From: Methanospirillum hungatei
GTDB taxonomy: Archaea > Halobacteriota > Methanomicrobia > Methanomicrobiales > Methanospirillaceae
Direction of reading: 5' to 3'
NCBI RefSeq assembly: GCF_019263745.1
Contig: NZ_CP077107.1
Location: forward strand, 3,224,001 to 3,288,000
DNA length: 64,000 nucleotides
In this document: piece by piece, positions 49,046 to 56,300 of the stretch
Numbering within the stretch: the first letter of the stretch is position 1
How the letters are laid out: each line of letters begins with the position of its first letter
Position numbers and translations under genes: made by a program
Notes under the pieces: generated by a model
Told to the model about the DNA's origin: nothing
Databases searched by the model: none
Seen by the model: only the letters and a program-made list of their open reading frames with translations

Positions 49046-50213
49046 AGACAAAGGATATGCACGAACAGGCGAAATAGCCCGATCTTTAAGTGTCTCACCT
49101 TCGTCAGTGGTTGAGATGGTCGGAAAGATATCAAAGCTTGGTTTTGTTGAATGGAGGCGGTATGAGGGTGTTTTTCTCTCTCCGGAAGGCAGATTACGAG
49201 GAGAAGTAATTCATATCCGTCATGAAACTCTGCGTCAATTTTTTGAGTTTATCGGGGTTGCCCCGGATATTGCTAATAAAGAAGCATGTATTATCGAACA
49301 TGAATTATCTCCCATTACAACCTCAGCAATTGGAAACCTGGTTAGTTTTTTAAACACTCAGGCAGGTTCACAAACGATATCTGCTCTTGAACTCTTTCTC
49401 AAGATGCAGGGCGTTGGAATAGTGTGGGATAGTCCTGAAAAAATCCAGGAATCAGCCCTCAAAGAGACTGTTATTCATTCGGTTCTAAAAAATCAGGCAA
49501 ATCATGATATCCTCTCGGTGATCACCCGCCATGATCTCCTTAATACGACAACGTCTCTTCACCGGTATCTTGATCTCTTAAAAACAATGAGCTCCGGTGA
49601 GGAGATGAATCTGGTAATATCTAGAATTGAGGCCACAATTCAAGCCATCAACAGACAGATTTCAACCAGTTCAGATCATCTCATACCAGGCCATGCAGGA
49701 CACATGTGGATGAACCTGGGCAAGTTAATATCCCATGCTCAATCCATGATTCAAACAGAATCAGTTGTTATAGAACATGATGTATGGGCTGTTGAAGTAT
49801 TTGGGGATTCACTTCTCGAAAAAGTAGTATATAATCTATTTGACAATGCTATCCGACATGGAGATGGTGTATCCCGAATAAATAGCGGATATGTGCAAAA
49901 AGCTGACTCAATTCTCTGGTATGTACAGGATAATGGAAAAGGAATGCCTGAGGCGGAAAGAGAACATATATTCCGAGCTTCATCACAGACAGATAAAGGA
50001 AAAGGATTATATCTAGCATATCAGATTCTCAATGCTTGCGGAATGCAGATATCTGAATGTGGGGCCCAATATGGAACGGGAGCACGGTTTGAGATCACCA
50101 TTCCTGATGGGTTGTATCGTTTCGTTGAAGTTCAGAAATCCAAATCCATATCCGTTTTTGGTCAGGATTTTGAATGTCCTAAAAACACGGCCATAATTTC
50201 TCATGGTCAATAA
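48975..50213 (+). CDS. DtxR-type metal-responsive regulator fused to a histidine kinase module
   Basis: One uninterrupted 412-residue frame with GGAGG (48963-48967) before its ATG. Residues 8-70 are a winged helix very like MntR/DtxR (MEDYLETIYVLSKDKGYART). Residues 75-140 are the dimerisation/metal domain with IRHETLRQFFEF and ACIIEHELS, retaining Cys, Glu and His ligands. From about 175 the protein becomes a kinase: H box VITRHDLLNTT with His186, N-box NLFDNAIRHGD, DNGKGMPEAE and DKGKGLYLAYQIL, and ATP-domain end GTGARFEITIPDG. The kinase half belongs to the same type as the other seven kinases here. It closes the feo operon. Function as a metal-sensing, DNA-binding kinase is inferred. Confidence 0.9.
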   Translation: MKKPDQKLSQAMEDYLETIYVLSKDKGYARTGEIARSLSVSPSSVVEMVGKISKLGFVEWRRYEGVFLSPEGRLRGEVIHIRHETLRQFFEFIGVAPDIANKEACIIEHELSPITTSAIGNLVSFLNTQAGSQTISALELFLKMQGVGIVWDSPEKIQESALKETVIHSVLKNQANHDILSVITRHDLLNTTTSLHRYLDLLKTMSSGEEMNLVISRIEATIQAINRQISTSSDHLIPGHAGHMWMNLGKLISHAQSMIQTESVVIEHDVWAVEVFGDSLLEKVVYNLFDNAIRHGDGVSRINSGYVQKADSILWYVQDNGKGMPEAEREHIFRASSQTDKGKGLYLAYQILNACGMQISECGAQYGTGARFEITIPDGLYRFVEVQKSKSISVFGQDFECPKNTAIISHGQ

Positions 50214-50724
50214 ACTGGTGAATCTTTTTTTATTCATTTTAGAACCTTCTGAGCGATTTTGAACCATCCATAATTGTTCATGATAAAATAAGAATAAACT
50301 CGGGAGAGATCGAATAATCTCTGAATCACACCAAAACATACATAATGGAGCTGCTATGGAAGGATTTTAGTTTTGGTTTTTTCAGGTGTGGTGATTATAC
50401 GATCCTAATTGTCCTGTTCCAATGACTGCATGTGATAACGAATGGTACCAGGAAAGACAGACAATAATGACAACCTGTATAACCGATTATGATTGACTAT
50501 TTATTCTATCTTTCTTTTTTGATTAGTATCAATCAACGGGGTTTTATCATCGAGTGGCAGATCCATATGTTTCCATAGGAATTCTGGAATTAAATCCATT
50601 GTTAATACCCCTCTGATTGATGCATGACAACCCATGTGACCTCCGAAATAGTAACTGATCACCTGGCTACACAGAAGGGAATTTATTATTATTCTGTGTT
50701 TTTCCAGGTGAGCTAAATCCACGT
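50214..50724. other. Intergenic stretch with one doubtful short reading frame
   Basis: These 511 bases carry little. A 73-codon frame on the minus strand (50501-50722, GTG start three bases after the small gene at 50725-50907) reads DLAHLEKHRIIINSLLCSQV and GGHMGCHASIRGVLTM. It has no clear Shine-Dalgarno and no recognised family. It could be a second cistron after the small coiled-coil gene or chance. A possible terminator for the feo operon is the T-rich run near 50226. Confidence 0.35.
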
Positions 50725-50907
50725 CTAGAACGGTTCTGGATTTATGGAAGATTGTGTCGTTTCATCTACCAGGTGATGCAGATGCTCATCCAGGTTTTTT
50801 ATGTGGCTTATGAGAGCCTCCAAATCACGTTGTACATGTTCTATATCCCCATGAACATGATCAAGTTCTTCTTTTAAATGTGTAATTAATTCTGATTTTT
50901 CACTCAT
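50725..50907 (-). CDS. Small coiled-coil protein
   Basis: The 60-residue protein starts at the ATG at 50907 (GGAG at 50913-50916, upstream on its strand). It is almost one amphipathic helix: ELITHLKEELDHVHGDIEHV, then RDLEALISHIKNLDEHLHHL. Regular heptads suggest a dimeric coiled coil. Seven of the 60 residues are His. It is divergent from the marR/P-type ATPase operon and shares its 196-base promoter region, so it may be co-regulated with metal export. I do not recognise a family. Confidence 0.6.
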   Translation of the reverse strand: MSEKSELITHLKEELDHVHGDIEHVQRDLEALISHIKNLDEHLHHLVDETTQSSINPEPF

Positions 50908-51058
50908 TTGTTCTCCGTTTCGCGGGTTTGAACTCCCGCATACCAATATTTCTATTTTGGCTGATATGAGACATATCCTAAATTTTTTTGCTGAATAGAA
51001 CAAATATGGAAATCTCTATTTTTCTTAAATTCTGGCGATCAAAATATCTATCATTCAA

Positions 51059-51079
51059 ATAGTTTGATGATCAAACTAT
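51059..51079. promoter_or_regulatory. Perfect MarR-type operator palindrome
   Basis: Arms ATAGTTTGAT (51059-51068) and ATCAAACTAT (51070-51079) are perfect inverted repeats around a single G. It ends 24 bases before the MarR start, in the divergent region shared with the small coiled-coil gene. The size and symmetry fit a MarR dimer site, so autoregulation is likely. Confidence 0.7.
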
Positions 51080-51103
51080 ATTGAAACAATCGGAGATCTC
51101 GAT

Positions 51104-51532
51104 ATGGATAAGAAAGATCCTTTAAAAGAAGAATTAAATGAAAGCCTTGTTGAATTTTTTGACAGATTTACCTCCTGGGAATCATCAGTTATTGAATCAA
51201 GTAATCTGAAAATATCTGATGCTCATGCCATCGAGATTCTCGGCCATTATGGTCGGATGAATATGAAAGAACTGGCAGGAAAACTAGGTATTACGACAGG
51301 AACAACGACAATTACGGTAGATAGACTGGAACGGGAAGGCTATGCACAACGGGTCAGAGCTGAACATGACAGGCGATCGTACATAATTGAATTAACAGAA
51401 GACGGGGCGTTGGCATATGAAGAACATCACCGTCATCACCTGAATCTGGCAAGTGAAATCGCATCCGTTCTAGGTGATGATGAGACGAGGATCTTTATTG
51501 ATCTGCTGAAAAAAATCAACGAGCATATCTAA
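51104..51532 (+). CDS. MarR-family transcriptional regulator
   Basis: The 142-residue protein has the MarR winged helix. A helical N terminus (LNESLVEFFDRFTSWESSVI) precedes helix-turn-helix ILGHYGRMNMKELAGKLGI, TTGTTTITVDRLEREGYAQR, and a wing with the conserved acidic/basic RAEHDRRSYIIELTEDG (DxRS). A GGAG Shine-Dalgarno is at 51092-51095. The P-type ATPase gene follows after 20 bases, so this is probably its metal- or stress-responsive repressor, acting at the palindrome just upstream. Confidence 0.92.
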   Translation: MDKKDPLKEELNESLVEFFDRFTSWESSVIESSNLKISDAHAIEILGHYGRMNMKELAGKLGITTGTTTITVDRLEREGYAQRVRAEHDRRSYIIELTEDGALAYEEHHRHHLNLASEIASVLGDDETRIFIDLLKKINEHI

Positions 51533-51552
51533 TAAACGGTGGCAGAAAGACC

Positions 51553-53487
51553 ATGTCAAAAAGCCAGATATCCTGTGAATCAGAAGCCTGTAATTGTCAT
51601 GGATATGGATGTTCGCATGAGCATACAGAGAGAGAACTGAAAATAAACCTCATCAGACTTGTAACAGCAGGATTTTTTGTTACACTGGCAGTCCTCACAG
51701 AATATAGATTTATACCTCTCACGGAACTAGAAATCCCTGCAGCTTTTATTGCTCTAGCTCTGACTGCATATCCTATCCTGAAAGAAGCGGCTTTGGGACT
51801 TATCAAGGGTGTATGGAATGTATGCGAATTGGCAGCCCTGGCCCTTGTTGCAGCAGTTCTCATTGGTGAGTTTACCGCTGCAGCCGAAATAGCATTTATT
51901 CTCACCATTGGTGAAATGGTTGAAGACTATCTTTATGCCAGGACTCAAAAAGATATTCATTCACTCATGCTTCATGTCCCCACCACTGCGAATATAATTA
52001 GAAATGAAGAGATAATTGAGATCGCGGTTGATGATATCAAGATCGGAGACATAATTTTAATTAGGCCTGGTGAAAGAATTCCGGTAGATGGAGAGATCCA
52101 GAAAGGCCATTCAGATGTTGATGAATCGTTCCGAACCGGAGAAAGTCTTCCGATTCAGAAAAATCCAGGAGATACTGTCTACTCGGGAAGCATTAACCTG
52201 GATGGCATACTGGTCATTACTGCCATTAAACTTGCAAATCAGTCATCTTATGCGAAAGTGGTAGAACTTGTACAAAAAGCAGGAATGCGACGACCACCAT
52301 CACACCCGATGATAGATACATTTGCACACTATTACACCCCCCTAATTCTTGTCATTGCTTTTGGAACTGCGTTCGTCACGAACGATATTGTCCGGGGAAT
52401 CACAGTTCTTATCGTTGCCTGTCCGTGTGCACTTCTTCTTGCAACTCCGTCAGCAGTGCTAGCAGCTATCGGGCCGGCAGCGAAACAAGGTATCCTCATT
52501 AAGAGTGGCTTATTTTTGGAAATGTGTAAAAAAATCACAACAATAGTTTTTGATAAAACCGGGACACTAACCTCTGGTGAGATGAACGTAACAACCATAA
52601 TACCCGAAAATGGATCAACACAAGAAGAAGTCTTAAAAATTGCCGGTTCCGCGGAACGATCATCTCCTCATCCGATTGCACGGGCAATCCTAAAAGAAGC
52701 AAAAAGAACAGGAATTGTGTTTTCAGGAGTTGGAACTGGCCGACATATCCCTGGCAAAGGAGCTGCAGATACATGGAATGGTACACCTGTTCTGGTTGGT
52801 AATAGAGATTTTTTTAAAGAAAACTCAATCCCGGTATTAGAATCGGCAAAACAAGATAATATCCAGAAGAATATGTTTGAGACCGAGGTGTTGGTGGCTA
52901 AAAACGGTGAATATATCGGAAAAATCCTCATATCAGATACGCTCCATACCGATACAAAAAAAGCCCTGGCTTCACTCAGGCATTTAGGATATTCACAATA
53001 TGCAATAATCACTGGAGACAATAAAAAAGCTGCACAGGCAATTGCAGATGAATTGGAAATCCCAGAATCTATGACCTATTCCGGATTGTTACCATCAGAT
53101 AAAGAAAAATTCGTAGCAGATCTCCAGGAAAAAGGAGAACGAGTATGTTTTGTAGGTGATGGAACAAATGACGGTCCAGCTCTTATTCGGGCGGATATCG
53201 GAGTAGGAATGGGAAGTCGTGCAAACACTCTGGCATTGGAGAGTTCGGGAGTAATTCTCATGGAACAAGGGCTTTCATCACTTCCGACATTTATGAAACT
53301 GGGCAAGAAGACATCCCAGACAATAAAAGAGAATATTTCGCTTGCTTTACTGCTAAATTGTATGCTCATCGGATTAGCTGCAGGAGGCTTAATTACACCA
53401 GTTATCGGGGCAATAGGCCACCAGTTTGCAACGATCATTGTTCTGGTAAACTCTATTCGATTATCATATACTTTCTCTGGATACTAG
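51553..53487 (+). CDS. Heavy-metal P1B-type ATPase
   Basis: The 644-residue efflux pump has a short Cys/His-rich N terminus (CESEACNCHGYGCSHEH) in place of a full HMA domain. The transport motif is CPC in VACPCALLLATPSA, the phosphorylation motif is DKTGTLT, and SPHPIARAI and GDGTNDGPALIRADIG are present. The last two helices read NISLALLLNCMLIG and IGHQFATIIVLVNSIRLS. These lack both the Lys/Asp pair of Zn/Cd pumps (P1B-2) and the MSxS pattern of Cu pumps (P1B-1), so the metal cannot be called. It is co-transcribed with MarR. Confidence 0.93.
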   Translation: MSKSQISCESEACNCHGYGCSHEHTERELKINLIRLVTAGFFVTLAVLTEYRFIPLTELEIPAAFIALALTAYPILKEAALGLIKGVWNVCELAALALVAAVLIGEFTAAAEIAFILTIGEMVEDYLYARTQKDIHSLMLHVPTTANIIRNEEIIEIAVDDIKIGDIILIRPGERIPVDGEIQKGHSDVDESFRTGESLPIQKNPGDTVYSGSINLDGILVITAIKLANQSSYAKVVELVQKAGMRRPPSHPMIDTFAHYYTPLILVIAFGTAFVTNDIVRGITVLIVACPCALLLATPSAVLAAIGPAAKQGILIKSGLFLEMCKKITTIVFDKTGTLTSGEMNVTTIIPENGSTQEEVLKIAGSAERSSPHPIARAILKEAKRTGIVFSGVGTGRHIPGKGAADTWNGTPVLVGNRDFFKENSIPVLESAKQDNIQKNMFETEVLVAKNGEYIGKILISDTLHTDTKKALASLRHLGYSQYAIITGDNKKAAQAIADELEIPESMTYSGLLPSDKEKFVADLQEKGERVCFVGDGTNDGPALIRADIGVGMGSRANTLALESSGVILMEQGLSSLPTFMKLGKKTSQTIKENISLALLLNCMLIGLAAGGLITPVIGAIGHQFATIIVLVNSIRLSYTFSGY

Positions 53488-53596
53488 ACCAGATTAGTAC
53501 CAAATCCTTCAATTTTTTCCCATTCCATATAGGCGACATTTTCCTATCTGATATGTGAGTACACGGTAGACAGAACCAAGTATGAGGAGGATAAAT

Positions 53597-53614
53597 ATGG
53601 AAATCATACTATGA
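53597..53614 (+). CDS. Five-codon minicistron coupled to the next kinase
   Basis: GAGGAGG (53584-53590) lies six bases before an ATG that reads M-E-I-I-L and then TGA. The TGA overlaps the kinase's ATG (ATGA at 53611-53614). The kinase ATG itself is 20 bases from this Shine-Dalgarno, too far for normal initiation, and no in-frame start lies nearer. Ribosomes may translate the five codons and restart on the kinase. Confidence 0.45.
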   Translation: MEIIL

Positions 53615-56199
53615 TCCGGATCCTCTACGTTGACGATGAAGATCTACTTCTTGATCTCGCCAAAATTTTCCTGGAAAAAAGTGGCGAATTTTCTGTAGAT
53701 ATATCAACAACAGCTGTAGGTCTAGCGGATTCATCCCGGATTTCGTCCTATGAGGCGATTATTTCTGACTACCAGATGCCGGACATGAACGGTATTGAGT
53801 TTCTCAAAGAGATCAGAAAACGATACCCGGATTTACCTTTTATTCTTTTCACCGGCCGTGGACGGGAAGAAGTTGTAATTGAGGCTATTAACAACGGTGC
53901 TGATTTTTATCTTCAAAAAGGAGGGGATCCAAAGGCACAGTTCGCAGAGCTGAATCATAAAGTGCTCCAGGCAGTGAAACGAAGAAGAACAGAACGAGAA
54001 CTATATAATTCTGAAAATAATGCAAGAGAAATATTAGAAACCTTACGGAAAACTCAAAGTGTCGCTCATGTAGGCAATTGGGTATTAGATCTTAAAACAA
54101 ATCGATATACGGCATCTGATGAAGCATTACAGTTAATTGGATTATCTCCGGGGATTTCCCCTACCTTTGAAGATATTGCCAACATAATTCACCCAGAAGA
54201 CCGCCCTCGTATCAGGGATTTGTTTGTTCATTCACTTACAACAGGTGAATCTTACTCTACAGAGATGCGGATTATTTTACCTACAACCGGAGAGATGAGA
54301 TATCTTGCAACATTTGGAGAGATAAAGCAAGATAAGAATGGGAAACCGGTTCAGGTATTTGGAGTAAATCAGGATATCACTGAGTTAAAAAATACCAGTT
54401 GTGCATTGGCTGAACATGAGACCCAATTCAGACAAATCATCGATAATCTTCCAATTTCTATAAGTATTGTCACACTGGATGGAAAGATTCTTTATGCAAA
54501 TCCAGAGGCCGTCAAACTTTTTGAGTTTGATACTATTGAACAGTTATATAACACAAAAGCTCCGGACGTATGGGCCGATATACATAGCAGAAATAACTGG
54601 GTTTCTGAACTAAAAAAATCAGGAATTGTGACAAATTTTGAAATGGACTTAATTACTCCATCTGGTAAAAAATTCTGGGCTATAGGATTTGGAATAATAA
54701 TTATGTTTCAGGGTCAGGAATGTGTATTATCTGCCCTTCATGATATCACTGACAGGAAACTAGCCGAAGAGGAACTTAAAAAAGGTGAAGAAAAATTTCG
54801 ATTTATTACCGACAATACCTTGGATGTTATCTGGACACTCAATTTCTCTGGTCAATTCACATATGTAAGCCCTTCTGTGTATCATTTGCGGGGTTATACA
54901 CCCCAGGAAGTAATGGACAGCCCGCTTACTCAGGCAATAAGCCCGGGATCTCTTCAAAAATCATTAGATGCATTCAATAGGGCGACAAAACTGATAAAAC
55001 AAGGAAAAACTCCGGACCCGGTCATTATTGAGATAGAGCAGCCATGTAAAGATGGCTCTTCAGTCTGGACCGAAGTCGTTGCCAGGCCGTTTTACGACAA
55101 ATGGGGTGATACAGTCGGATTCATCGGAGTAAGCAGAGACATTACAAAACGAAAAATCGTTGAAGAAAAACTGAAAGAAAATGAGATAAAATTCATAACA
55201 ATATTTAACCAAACACCAGATCCCATATTGATCCTTGATCAAAATGGAAAAATTCTTGAAGTAAACCAAGGTTTTCATGATATATTCGGACACAATGATG
55301 AAGAAGTCATCGGTAAGACCATCGAAGAGATGAGAATTCTATCAAAAGACCAAAATGGATTTCATGATCTATTAAACAATACCTGGGATGATATCCATCG
55401 TCAGGAGATGATGTTTGTAAATCAAAGTAAAATTCCATTCATAGCCGAAGTTGCCATTTCCCATTTCAGAATTCGCTATGACCCATACTCACTCATTCAG
55501 ATCCATGATATCAATGAGATAAGAAAATCACATGATGCTGCTCAAAAGGCGAATAATAAATTAAATATCCTCTCAAGTATTACCAGGCATGATATTTTAA
55601 ATCGGGTCATGATTGCTTCACTATATAGTGAGGAATTGAAAGAAGCAGTTCATGATCCCACTTTGACCAGATATGTTGAAACGATTTCACAGGCATCCCG
55701 AGATATCGAGCATCTGATTAAATTTACAAAGGAATACGAGGATTTAGGTACATCTGCTCCTGGATGGCAACGGGTTGAAACCCTAATTCTGGAGCCAACA
55801 ATTCAAGATCTCGCTCATGGTATTCAGATACAATCTGAATTGGGAGAACTTGAGATCTACGCGGACATGATGCTCGAAAAAGTCCTCTATAATCTTACTG
55901 ACAATTCAATCAGACATGGGCATACCCTATCCTGGATACGATACTCATACCGGAAAGAGAGAGACGGTTGTATTCTCATATATGAAGATGATGGAGGAGG
56001 AGTCCTAATTGAAGAAAAAGAAAAGATATTTGAGAGAGGATTTGGTAAAAATACTGGAATGGGGTTATTTTTGATTCGTGAGATCCTATCCATTACCGGT
56101 ATATCAATTCAGGAGACTGGAACTTATGGAGATGGAGTACGGTTTGAGATGAAAGTTCCGGCAGGAAAGTGGCGGATTTTACCATATGAGTCCGGTTAG
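53611..56199 (+). CDS. Hybrid histidine kinase: receiver, four PAS domains, kinase module
   Basis: The 862-residue protein starts directly with a receiver domain (MIRILYVDDEDLLLD, EAIISDYQMPDMNG, FTGRGREEVV). The stretch NNGADFYLQKGGDPKAQF is nearly identical to that of the kinase at 31381. Four PAS domains follow (about 145-260, 265-385, 390-515 and 520-630). The kinase module has ITRHDILNRV with His660, NSIRHGH, DDGGGVLIEE and GKNTGMGLFLIRE. There is no transmembrane helix. Its start is coupled to a five-codon frame. Confidence 0.92.
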   Translation: MIRILYVDDEDLLLDLAKIFLEKSGEFSVDISTTAVGLADSSRISSYEAIISDYQMPDMNGIEFLKEIRKRYPDLPFILFTGRGREEVVIEAINNGADFYLQKGGDPKAQFAELNHKVLQAVKRRRTERELYNSENNAREILETLRKTQSVAHVGNWVLDLKTNRYTASDEALQLIGLSPGISPTFEDIANIIHPEDRPRIRDLFVHSLTTGESYSTEMRIILPTTGEMRYLATFGEIKQDKNGKPVQVFGVNQDITELKNTSCALAEHETQFRQIIDNLPISISIVTLDGKILYANPEAVKLFEFDTIEQLYNTKAPDVWADIHSRNNWVSELKKSGIVTNFEMDLITPSGKKFWAIGFGIIIMFQGQECVLSALHDITDRKLAEEELKKGEEKFRFITDNTLDVIWTLNFSGQFTYVSPSVYHLRGYTPQEVMDSPLTQAISPGSLQKSLDAFNRATKLIKQGKTPDPVIIEIEQPCKDGSSVWTEVVARPFYDKWGDTVGFIGVSRDITKRKIVEEKLKENEIKFITIFNQTPDPILILDQNGKILEVNQGFHDIFGHNDEEVIGKTIEEMRILSKDQNGFHDLLNNTWDDIHRQEMMFVNQSKIPFIAEVAISHFRIRYDPYSLIQIHDINEIRKSHDAAQKANNKLNILSSITRHDILNRVMIASLYSEELKEAVHDPTLTRYVETISQASRDIEHLIKFTKEYEDLGTSAPGWQRVETLILEPTIQDLAHGIQIQSELGELEIYADMMLEKVLYNLTDNSIRHGHTLSWIRYSYRKERDGCILIYEDDGGGVLIEEKEKIFERGFGKNTGMGLFLIREILSITGISIQETGTYGDGVRFEMKVPAGKWRILPYESG

Positions 56200-56300
56200 C
56201 TGACAGATATATTGTTGTATTAGCCGATTACCCAAAGATACAAATTTCCCATATTCATAAAATGAAAGGTCATGTCTTGAGCCGTCTCATATATCCATTA

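Noticed and set aside
50501-50722. A 73-codon minus-strand frame directly after the small coiled-coil gene.
   Set aside because: GTG start, no clear Shine-Dalgarno, no recognisable domain. Mentioned under the intergenic stretch but not called as a gene.
50925-50950. GCGGG-AGTTCAAA-CCCGC on the minus strand looks like a tRNA T-arm.
   Set aside because: The loop has eight bases, no acceptor or anticodon stem can be drawn around it, and it lies just before the Shine-Dalgarno of a small gene. Not supported as a tRNA or attachment site.
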